A stretch of DNA of 64,000 nucleotides, taken from assembly GCA_016715115.1 (NCBI GenBank), contig JADKBM010000011.1, positions 620,001-684,000 of the forward strand, written 5' to 3'. Positions 17,814 through 25,400 of the stretch are shown here, in pieces. A program made the position numbers and the translations under genes. Position 1 is the first letter of the stretch, and every line of letters starts with the position of its first letter. The notes beneath the pieces were generated by a model. It had not been told where the DNA came from, ran no database searches, and saw nothing but the letters and a program-made list of their open reading frames with translations. The stretch comes from Acidobacteriota bacterium. Lineage in GTDB: Bacteria; Acidobacteriota; Blastocatellia; Pyrinomonadales; Pyrinomonadaceae.

Positions 17814-18734
17814 ATGACTGCCGACGCATTTGAACTCCCGAGTTTTGCGAAGATCAACTGGCAACTCCAGGTGCTCGGAAAGCGTGAGAATGGGTTTCAC
17901 GACCTTTGCACGGTCTTTCAGACGGTTTCATTGAACGATGCTCTGGCGTTTGAACCTTATGAAACGCTCGCGTTTGAATGCGATTCGGCCGACATTCCCG
18001 CGGACGATTCGAATCTGGTGGTCCGCGCCGCTCACCTTTTGAGGTCGGAATTCGGAGTTCGAGAGGGCGCGCGGATCTTTCTTCGCAAGCGAATTCCGGC
18101 ACCGGGCGGACTTGGCGGCGGTTCGTCGAACGCCGCGACGGCGCTCCTCGGACTCGCAGGGCTTTGGGATCTGAAGATAAGTTCCGAGCGCTTGGCGACG
18201 ATCGGCGCGCAGCTAGGATCGGACGTTCCGTTCTTTCTTACGGGCGGGACGGCGCTTGGAACCGGTCGCGGTACCGAGATCGAAGCGCTGCCGGATGTCA
18301 TTGAAAGATATATGATTATCGTGACGCCGGAGATCGGCGTTTCAACCGCGGAAGCGTTCCGGCGGCTCGATGCATCCCGCTTGACAAAGGTTGAGTCAAA
18401 ACGTATTCTCAAAATTTGCCGAAAAGGCGCCCTGATGTTCAACCAACGGCGTCCGGCATTGAAAAACGATTTCGAAGCAAGCGTTTTCATATCGCATCCT
18501 GAGATCAAACGAGTGAAAGACAAGTTGTTGGAACTCGGCGCGGCCGACGCGTTGATGTCGGGGAGCGGAGCGAGCGTTTTTGCGGTTTTTGACAAAGAAG
18601 AGACACGGCAAGCGACACTTAAAGCCCTTGAAGCATTCAAGAATTGGCGAAAGTTTGCCGTAGCAACCGTCTCGCGGAACGAGTTCCGCGAAGCGCTCGG
18701 CAGAGTGCGGAGGTTGTTTCCGATTAGTTTCTGA
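17814..18734 (+). CDS. ispE: 4-diphosphocytidyl-2-C-methyl-D-erythritol kinase
   Basis: A 306-residue GHMP kinase of the non-mevalonate (MEP) isoprenoid pathway, phosphorylating the 2-OH of CDP-methylerythritol. The start PSFAKINWQLQV matches the IspE N-terminus. The ATP-binding glycine loop PAPGGLGGGSSNAA lies near residue 100, followed by GSDVPFFLTGGTALGTGRG with the catalytic Asp, and a C-terminal LMSGSGASVFAVF. It is followed 9 bp later by tRNA-Gln and then prs, rplY and pth, an order also known from other Gram-negative phyla. Confidence 0.94.
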   Translation: MTADAFELPSFAKINWQLQVLGKRENGFHDLCTVFQTVSLNDALAFEPYETLAFECDSADIPADDSNLVVRAAHLLRSEFGVREGARIFLRKRIPAPGGLGGGSSNAATALLGLAGLWDLKISSERLATIGAQLGSDVPFFLTGGTALGTGRGTEIEALPDVIERYMIIVTPEIGVSTAEAFRRLDASRLTKVESKRILKICRKGALMFNQRRPALKNDFEASVFISHPEIKRVKDKLLELGAADALMSGSGASVFAVFDKEETRQATLKALEAFKNWRKFAVATVSRNEFREALGRVRRLFPISF

Positions 18735-18743
18735 AATTGATAC

Positions 18744-18818
18744 TGGGGCGTAGCCAAGTGGTAAGGCACCGGATTTTGGTTCCGGCATTCGCAGGTTCGA
18801 GTCCTTCCGCCCCAGCCA
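18744..18818 (+). tRNA. trnQ: tRNA-Gln (anticodon UUG)
   Basis: A full cloverleaf can be drawn. The 7-bp acceptor pairs TGGGGCG with CGCCCCA, the D-arm contains GCCAAGTGGTAAGGC, and the anticodon stem CCGGA/TCCGG frames the loop TTTTGGT with anticodon TTG. The T-arm contains GGTTCGAGTCC. The discriminator is G and CCA is encoded (18816-18818). It starts 9 bp after ispE and is followed by a hairpin terminator before prs, so it is probably processed from the ispE transcript. Confidence 0.96.
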
Positions 18819-18833
18819 TTTTTCTGATCGGAA

Positions 18834-18866
18834 CGAGCAATTAAGGCAATTGCTCGTTTTTCTTTT
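18834..18866 (+). terminator. Terminator/attenuator between tRNA-Gln and prs
   Basis: A perfect 9-bp stem (18834-18842 with 18848-18856) with a 5-nt loop is followed by a T-rich tract (18857-18866). It ends only 4 bp before the prs start codon, so transcription of prs must either read through or start elsewhere. Confidence 0.75.
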
Positions 18867-18870
18867 GAAG

Positions 18871-19827
18871 ATGAGCGTCACTGGCAGCATAAAAATTTTC
18901 TCGGGTAATGCGCACCGCGTCCTGGCGGAAGAGATCTGCCGTCACCTGAGTTGTGATCTCGGCCGCGCGAGCACGGATCGTTTTTCGGACGGCGAGTTTA
19001 ACTTTCAGATCGGCGAGAACGTTCGCGGGACGGATGTTTTCATTATCCAGCCGACATGTCCGCCGGTCGATCAAAACCTGATGGAACTGCTCGTGATGAT
19101 CGACACGTTTCGTCGGGCTTCGGCAGCCAGCGTCACTGCCGTGATCCCGTATTTCGGTTATGCGCGCTCTGACAAGAAAGACCGTCCGCGCGTGCCGATC
19201 GCCGCGAAGCTCGTCGCCAATCTGTTGACGACCGCCGGCGCTGAAAGGATTCTGACGGTCGATCTGCACGCGTCGCAGATCCAGGGGTTTTTTGACATTC
19301 CGGTCGATCACCTTTTCGCGGCGCCGGTCATCGTCGAGTATTTTCAGGAGAACGCGATCGACAATCTGATCGTTGTCGCGCCCGACACCGGCGGCGCCGA
19401 ACGCGCCCGGGCTTATGCAAAACGGCTAAATGCCGGGCTGGCGCTTTGCGACAAGCGCCGCGAAAAGGCGAACGTCGCCGATGTTATGAACATCGTCGGA
19501 GACGTCCGCGGCAAGAATTGCCTGATCATCGACGATATGTGCGACACTGGCGGAACCATCTGTAAGGTCGCGCAGGCGCTCCACGAGAACGGCGCCAATG
19601 AGATCTACGCGTGTTTTTCGCACGCTGTCTTGTCGGGCAATGCGGCCGACAACATTTCGGCTTCGCACATCAAGAAGGTGATCGTGACCAACACCATCCC
19701 GCTTCGTGAAGATGCCGACAAACTCCGCGCCGAAGGCCGCATCGAGCTGCTTAGCATCGGCAGGCTTCTCGCGACCGGGATCAAATCAATACACGATGAA
19801 ACGAGCGTTTCGTCATTGTTTATTTAG
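18871..19827 (+). CDS. prs: Ribose-phosphate pyrophosphokinase (PRPP synthetase)
   Basis: A 318-residue class I enzyme making PRPP from ribose-5-phosphate and ATP for nucleotide, His and Trp synthesis. The N-terminal IKIFSGNAHRVLAEEIC is followed by FSDGEFNFQIGENVRG, the flexible-loop region YARSDKKDRPRVPI, DLHASQIQGFFDIPVDHL, and the PRPP loop IIDDMCDTGGTI. The ATG at 18871 is chosen over the upstream TTG because the upstream codons overlap the terminator hairpin and T-tract. No strong Shine-Dalgarno is visible (only GAAG). The next gene is rplY-like. Confidence 0.95.
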   Translation: MSVTGSIKIFSGNAHRVLAEEICRHLSCDLGRASTDRFSDGEFNFQIGENVRGTDVFIIQPTCPPVDQNLMELLVMIDTFRRASAASVTAVIPYFGYARSDKKDRPRVPIAAKLVANLLTTAGAERILTVDLHASQIQGFFDIPVDHLFAAPVIVEYFQENAIDNLIVVAPDTGGAERARAYAKRLNAGLALCDKRREKANVADVMNIVGDVRGKNCLIIDDMCDTGGTICKVAQALHENGANEIYACFSHAVLSGNAADNISASHIKKVIVTNTIPLREDADKLRAEGRIELLSIGRLLATGIKSIHDETSVSSLFI

Positions 19828-19875
19828 GGAGCCACGCTTCGGGTTTTTGAATCGGGGCGGGACTTGAGAGGAATT

Positions 19876-20334
19876 ATGGCAGACAAAATTGTTGTAAAAG
19901 CAGAAAAAAGGGAAGGACGCGGCAAAAACGATTCGCGCAGATTGCGTCGTGACGGCAAGATCCCGGTTTCGATCTACGGCGGCGGCGGCGAAACGTTGGC
20001 GCTGACGGCGAACCTCAGCGATCTCGCGGCGGTCCTGCGTACGGAAAGCGGAGTCAACACGGTCTTTGCGGTCGACATCGACGGCGTCGGCGTCAGCGAC
20101 GTGATCTTTCACGATCGTCAGATCGACAGCATCAAAGGTCGTTTGATGCACGCCGATCTGCGGCGAATGGTCGGTGGTGACGTGGCCGAGTTTAACAAAC
20201 GCGTCGAGGCCGAAGCGCAGGTTGCGGCAGACGCCGCCGAGGCGAGAGCCGTAGCGGCAGCCGAAGCCGAAGCGATTGCCGTCGCCGCGGATGATGCCGC
20301 GGCCGAAGTCGCCGAAACCGAAAGCAAGGCCTGA
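19876..20334 (+). CDS. rplY: Ribosomal protein bL25 (Ctc-like) with an unusual Ala-rich tail
   Basis: A 152-residue 5S rRNA-binding protein. The N-terminal ~95 residues match the L25 domain (KAEKREGRGKNDSRRLRRDGKIPVSIYG; VIFHDRQIDSIKGRLMHADLRRM). A normal Ctc/TL5 protein would continue with a ~100-residue beta-rich C-terminal domain. Here it is replaced by a ~50-residue Ala/Glu-rich tail (AADAAEARAVAAAEAEAIAV), probably helical. AGAGGAATT before ATG 19876 supports the start. It sits between prs and pth in the usual order. Confidence 0.88.
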   Translation: MADKIVVKAEKREGRGKNDSRRLRRDGKIPVSIYGGGGETLALTANLSDLAAVLRTESGVNTVFAVDIDGVGVSDVIFHDRQIDSIKGRLMHADLRRMVGGDVAEFNKRVEAEAQVAADAAEARAVAAAEAEAIAVAADDAAAEVAETESKA

Positions 20335-20363
20335 TAGTCTCTCCGGTGTATCCGGGCGACCGT

Positions 20364-20942
20364 ATGGAATCGTCGATGGCGAAAAAGTGGCTGATCGTTG
20401 GTCTCGGAAATCCCGGAACGCGCTACGAAAAGAGCCGTCACAACCTCGGTTTCATGCTCGTCGACAGGCTCGCGCAGCGGCTTCAGACGTCGGTTAGGCG
20501 CGAGGAGTGCCGTGCGCTGGTCGGTCGCGGCGAGATTGACAATCAAACGGTCGAACTGGTCAAGCCGCAGACGTTTATGAATCTCAGCGGCGAGGCCGTC
20601 AGTTGCCTTTTGAAAAAGGATGATCGAGCGGTTGAAAAACTGATCGTGATCTCCGATGACCTCGCGCTCCCGTTCGGCAAGATTCGCATCCGGCCGAAGG
20701 GAAGTCACGGCGGACAGAATGGCTTGAGGTCGATCATCGATTGTCTCCGGACACAGGAATTCGCCCGCCTGCGAATCGGCATCGAGCCGGTGCACCCGTT
20801 GGGCGACGCGCGAAGTTTCGTGCTTGAGAATTTTTCGAAGAACGACCTCTCGGAGGTTGATTCGATATTGGACAGAGGCGCCGACGCCGTTTTTTCGATG
20901 ATCGGGAACGGGATCGAAAAGGCAATGGCGCAATTTAATTGA
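20364..20942 (+). CDS. pth: Peptidyl-tRNA hydrolase
   Basis: A 192-residue enzyme that releases peptides from prematurely dropped peptidyl-tRNA. Motifs are VGLGNPGTRYEKSRHNLGF with the catalytic His, KPQTFMNLSGEAV, SDDLALPFGKIRIRPKGSHGGQNGLRSI, and FARLRIGIEP. The first ATG (20364) is used; a second ATG at 20376 is equally plausible, and neither has a strong Shine-Dalgarno. It is probably co-transcribed with rplY, 29 bp upstream. Confidence 0.93.
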   Translation: MESSMAKKWLIVGLGNPGTRYEKSRHNLGFMLVDRLAQRLQTSVRREECRALVGRGEIDNQTVELVKPQTFMNLSGEAVSCLLKKDDRAVEKLIVISDDLALPFGKIRIRPKGSHGGQNGLRSIIDCLRTQEFARLRIGIEPVHPLGDARSFVLENFSKNDLSEVDSILDRGADAVFSMIGNGIEKAMAQFN

Positions 20943-21031
20943 TTTTCGGAATCGTGATTTCGGATTTGAGACGGCGGAGATTGGACAAGGATCCAAAATC
21001 CCAAATCCCAAATCCCAAATCCAAACGCCCT
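20943..21031 (+). repeat. Short GGATTT/AAATCC simple-repeat tract
   Basis: The gap between pth and rpsF contains GATTTCGGATTTGAGA and, after a short spacer, about four copies of a 7-bp AATCCCA unit (20996-21023). The two parts are roughly inverted relative to each other. Units of the same type occur in the large inverted-repeat element at 26.9-27.5 kb and again at 53.07 kb, so they look like one dispersed low-complexity family. Confidence 0.6.
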
Positions 21032-21035
21032 TCTT

Positions 21036-21058
21036 GCTTTGCCGCCTGGCGGTAAAGC
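21036..21058 (+). promoter_or_regulatory. Hairpin in the rpsF leader
   Basis: A 9-bp stem (21036-21044 with 21050-21058, one G-T pair) with a CCTGG loop stands 13 bp before the AGGAGG Shine-Dalgarno of rpsF. Leaders of rpsF operons in many bacteria carry an S6:S18-binding autoregulatory hairpin. Whether this is one is not proven, and the position is the main argument. Confidence 0.3.
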
Positions 21059-21079
21059 TGGAAAGCCAAAAGGAGGAAA

Positions 21080-21466
21080 ATGGCAAACAGAACATATGAA
21101 GTAATGTATATCGCGACGCCCGAGGCAAGTGACGACACGATCGTCAAACTCAACGACGCGATCGTTAAGTTGATCGAAAAGGAAGGCGGAAGCGTCGTCA
21201 AAACCGACGACTGGGGCCGTCGTAAACTCGCCTATCCGATCAAAAAGAAAACCGAAGGCTACTACGTCTTGTTTGAAGTCGAAGGTTCAGGGCAGGAAAT
21301 TGCCGAACTCGAACGCCGTATGCGCGTCAATGACCTGATTATGCGCTATATCACGGTTCGCGTCGATGAAGATCGAAAAGCGGCCGACAAGAAGCAGGCG
21401 AAGCGAGATCGCCGCCGCAACCGCGGAGGCGAAAGCGAAACGGCTGAGACCGACGCAAACCAGTAA
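21080..21466 (+). CDS. rpsF: 30S ribosomal protein bS6
   Basis: A 128-residue ferredoxin-like small-subunit protein that binds bS18 on the platform. It begins YEVMYIATPEASDDTIVKL and includes WGRRKLAYPIKKKTEGYYVLFE and RRMRVNDLIMRYITVRVDED. The Arg/Glu-rich tail is common in S6. A textbook AGGAGG lies 3-4 bases before the ATG. It heads the rpsF-rpsR-rplI cluster. The ssb gene that often sits between rpsF and rpsR is absent here. Confidence 0.95.
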   Translation: MANRTYEVMYIATPEASDDTIVKLNDAIVKLIEKEGGSVVKTDDWGRRKLAYPIKKKTEGYYVLFEVEGSGQEIAELERRMRVNDLIMRYITVRVDEDRKAADKKQAKRDRRRNRGGESETAETDANQ

Positions 21467-21481
21467 ACGAGGAGTCTTGAA

Positions 21482-21769
21482 ATGGAAAAGGAAAGAGAAT
21501 TGAACGACACTGAAGCACCTGAACTCGAAGTCGGGCTTGAACAGGATCTCGAAAAAATGCCGCGCCGTTTTCAGCGCCGCCGCCCGCGCGCGACCGTCCC
21601 GGATTACGTCGATTGGAAGGACGTCGATTATCTCCGACGCTTCATTCCAGAGCGCGGAAAGATCATGCCGCGCCGTATTTCAGGAATTACCGCTAAAGAT
21701 CAGCGCCGCGTCGCCAAAGCGATCAAGCGCGCGCGTTCGATGGCTTTGATCCCGTTCGTCGCGGACTAA
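21482..21769 (+). CDS. rpsR: 30S ribosomal protein bS18
   Basis: A 95-residue protein. The conserved core is DWKDVDYLRRFIPERGKIMPRRISG followed by AKDQRRVAKAIKRARSMALIPF, and the protein ends FVAD. It carries an N-terminal acidic extension of about 30 residues before the basic RRFQRRRPR stretch, longer than most S18. It lies 15 bp after rpsF with an AGGAG Shine-Dalgarno. Confidence 0.95.
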   Translation: MEKERELNDTEAPELEVGLEQDLEKMPRRFQRRRPRATVPDYVDWKDVDYLRRFIPERGKIMPRRISGITAKDQRRVAKAIKRARSMALIPFVAD

Positions 21770-21787
21770 GCAAGGAGATTTCATACT

Positions 21788-22318
21788 ATGGCAAACACAA
21801 ACATTCTTTTGCGTGAAGATATCGATACGTTGGGCGGCCGCGGCGAGATCGTTAAGGTCAAGGCGGGATATGCCCGCAACTATTTGCTGCCGCAGGGGCT
21901 CGCGACGCTCGCAACGAAAGGAAACGTCAAGCAGATCGAACTCGAACGTGCGGCACTTTTGAAAAAGGCGGCGCAGGAACGCGCTACGGCCGAACTTCAG
22001 GCGGATCAGATGAGCAGCATCGCGCTTGAATTCGTTCGCAAGTCGGGCGAAACCGGAACGCTTTTCGGTTCCGTGACGTCGATGGATATCGCTGAAGCGC
22101 TCGCCGCCAAAGGCTACGAGATCGACCGTCGGAAAGTGAATTTGAAGGACGCGATCAAGGAAACCGGCGAGTACACGGTGGGCGTCAAACTGCACCGCGA
22201 AGTCGTGCTCAACGTGCCCGTGACGGTGCGCGGCGAGGGCGAAATTGCGGCGGTTCCGGCGGCGGCTGAAGTGCCTGCCGAGCCGGCTGCCGAAGCAACC
22301 GAAGACACCCAAAACTAA
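21788..22318 (+). CDS. rplI: 50S ribosomal protein bL9
   Basis: A 176-residue protein. The N-terminal rRNA-binding domain contains LLREDIDTLGGRGEIVKVKAGYARNYLLPQG, followed by the long connecting helix and a C-terminal domain (KSGETGTLFGSVTSMDIAEAL, VGVKLHREVVLNVPV). The last ~25 residues are an Ala/Glu/Pro-rich extension beyond the usual end of bL9. It is followed by two terminators in series. Confidence 0.95.
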   Translation: MANTNILLREDIDTLGGRGEIVKVKAGYARNYLLPQGLATLATKGNVKQIELERAALLKKAAQERATAELQADQMSSIALEFVRKSGETGTLFGSVTSMDIAEALAAKGYEIDRRKVNLKDAIKETGEYTVGVKLHREVVLNVPVTVRGEGEIAAVPAAAEVPAEPAAEATEDTQN

Positions 22319-22320
22319 CC

Positions 22321-22354
22321 CGAAAAAAACGTCCCGGTTTTTGGACGTTTTTTT
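22321..22354 (+). terminator. First intrinsic terminator after rplI
   Basis: A 12-bp stem (22323-22334 with 22343-22354) contains the A-run on one side and the T-run on the other, so it could work in both orientations. It starts 5 bp past the rplI stop. Confidence 0.85.
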
Positions 22355-22372
22355 CGACAGGTAGTATCATCA

Positions 22373-22408
22373 AAGACTGCGCCAAAAGGTCGCGGTCTTT
22401 TTTGTTTT
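22373..22408 (+). terminator. Second intrinsic terminator before dnaB
   Basis: A 9-bp stem (22373-22381 with 22391-22399, one T-G pair) with a 9-nt loop is followed by a T run. Together with the preceding hairpin it makes a tandem terminator. dnaB, starting 33 bp further on, is therefore likely to have its own promoter. Confidence 0.75.
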
Positions 22409-22440
22409 GGTCTTCAGAACCTTGTATTCGTATCTAAAAA

Positions 22441-25400
22441 ATGGCTTCAAATTCCGATTATACCCGCGATCAATTTCTCGAAAAACCGCTCCCGAGCAGC
22501 CCGGACAGCGAGCGCGTGATCCTCGGCGCGATCCTGCTCGACAATCAGCTGATCTCCCAGGCGATCGAACATTTGCGGGCCGACGATTTCTATTCGCCTC
22601 TTCACCGGCGGATCTTCAAGGCGATGACGTCGCTTTTTGAGCGCAGCGAGCGAATCGATCCGATTCTGATCGGCGAAGAACTGAAGAGGGACGGCGCGAT
22701 CGATTCGATCGGCGGGATCGCGACGATCACGAACCTGACTTATGGACTGCCGCATTTCTCGGATATCCTGACGTACACCAAGGTCGTCAAGGACAAGTCG
22801 ATCATCCGCAATCTGATCAAGGTCTGCAATCAGATCACGAGCGAAGCGCTGGCCGAAGAGGACGATGCCGCCGACATTCTCGACCACGCCGAGCAGCAGA
22901 TCTTCGCGCTCGCCGACGAAAAGACGCGCGAAGGGCTTTCGCACGTCCGTCCGATCGCCGAAACAGTGCTCGCCAAGGTCCAGGAGTTCGCGAAACGCGA
23001 AACCCACGCTTTGACAGGACTCTCGACCGGTTTTCGCGATTTTGACGAAAAGACGTCGGGGCTTCAAAAGACCGATCTGATCATCGTCGCGGCGAGGCCG
23101 TCAATGGGCAAATGTCTTGAAGCGAACAGTCTGATCGCATTGTCCGACGGTCGTGTCCGAACGATCGAGCAGATCTACAAAGAGCGCGGCGCCGAACTTC
23201 TGACTCTCGGGGACGATTTCAAATTTCGGGGAACTTCCGCGTCGGATTTTATTGACGACGGCATCAAACCCGTCTACAAGGTCCGGACACGGCTCGGCCG
23301 GGAGATCGAAACCACGCTCACGCACCCGTTTCTGACGATCAACGGCTGGAAACCGCTTTCCGAGATAAAACCCGGTTCCAAGATCGCCGTTCCGCGCATT
23401 GTCGAGATTTTAGGCAAGCGCGAGATGCGGGACTGTGAAATCAAGATACTTGCATACCTGATCGGCGACGGATGTCTGACCAAATCGTCTCCGGAGTTCA
23501 TTGCGGCCAAACCACATATCCGCGAGGATTTCCGAGCGGCGGTTGCGGACTTCGGCGGGGTCGAAGCGGTGCCCAATAATTCGGCGGACCGGACTTTTTC
23601 GTTTCGTGTAAGGAAGACGCCCGACGTCCAAGGTCGGGACAATCCGATGACCGGTTGGCTGCGCTCGCTCGGAGTATTCGGTTGCGGCGCGCATCGGAAG
23701 TTCGTTCCAGATCCGATCTTTGAACTCGGTCGCGCGTCTCTTGCGCTCTTCCTGAATCGGCTATTCGCGACCGACGGCTGGGCCTGCGTGCTCGCGAGCG
23801 GTCAGGTCCAGTTGGGTTACGCATCGGTCAGCGAACGAATGATCCGGCAGATCCAGCATCTTCTGTTGCGCTTTGGCGTTGTTGGCCGGCTAAAGGAACG
23901 AAGCGTAAGATATGCGGGCGTGCGTCGCCGCGCCTGGCAAATCGACATCACCGACGCGCTTTCGATCGCGACGTTCGCAACCGAAATTGGGATCATTGGC
24001 AGAGAATCCGAGTTCGAAGCGATTGTTTCGCGTCTTGAGTCGAAGAACTACCAAACGAACCGGGATCTCGTTCCGATTGAAGTTTGGGAGCATCTCACAG
24101 CCGTTAAGGGGACAGAATCCTGGGGTTCGTTGGCGAAACGCGCGGGCTTCAAGGGTTATTCGAATATTCATGTCGGCAAACGCGCGCCAACGCGCCAACG
24201 GATCGGACAATTCGCCGCCGCGCTCTCCGACAAGTATCTTGAGAATCTCTCGAATAGCGACGTTTACTGGGACACCATTGTTTCGATCGAATACGCCGGT
24301 GACAAACAGGTTTACGACCTGACGATTCCCGGGACGCATAATTTCGTAGCCAACGACATATGCGTTCACAACACGGCGCTGTGCCTGACCCTTGCACAAA
24401 ATGCGGCGATTCTCGAAAACGCGTGCGTCGCCGTGTTCTCGCTTGAGATGTCGAAGGAACAGCTCGTGATGCGTATGCTGTCGAGTGAGGCGAAGGTTGA
24501 CGCGCACCGCTTTCGAACCGGCTATCTGACGCGGGACGAATGGGCGCGGCTCGCGGAGGCGATCGGGACCCTGTCCGAAGCGAACATCTTTATCGACGAT
24601 ATGCCCGGAATCTCGGTACTCGAGATGCGCGCCAAGCTGCGCCGTCTCGCCGCCGAGCAGAAGCGGCTCGATCTCGTCGTCGTCGACTATATGCAACTGA
24701 TGTCGGGTTCGAAGCGCTCGGAATCGCGCCAGCAGGAAGTTTCGCAGATTTCGCGCGAACTCAAAGCATTGGCCAAGGAAATGCAGGTTCCGGTCGTCGC
24801 ACTCTCGCAGCTTTCACGAGCGCCGGAAGCGAGAAATCCGCCGAAACCGATGATGTCGGATCTCAGGGAAAGCGGTTGCCTCGCTGGCGAGAGTCTGGTC
24901 ACGATGGCGGACTCGGGCGAACGTGTTCCGATTCGGGATCTCGTCGGAAAGTCAGGATTTCGCGTCTGGGCGCTTAACGAATCAAGTTGGAGATTCGAGA
25001 AAGCGGTCGTCACCAATGCGTTTTCTACCGGTCGCAGAAGTGTTTACAAAATGACGACGCGGCTCGGGCGACAGATTCGTGCGACCGGAAATCACAAGTT
25101 CCTCGGGTTCGACGGATGGAGGCGACTTGATGAGTTTCGTCCCGGAGAGCGGATCGCGTTGCCACGGGCGATCCGCAACGATGTTTCGCAAACAATGTCC
25201 GACGATGAGTTGGCATTGCTCGGGCACCTGATCGGCGATGGCTGCACGCTGCCGCGTCGCGCGATCCAGTACACGACCCGCGAAGAAGATCTGGCGTGGC
25301 TCGTCGCGGAGATTTCGACTCGGGTTTTCGGCGCTGACGTGCAGCCGCGAATAAAGCGCGAAAGAAAGTGGTATCAGGTTTATCTCACTTCGTCCCGACG

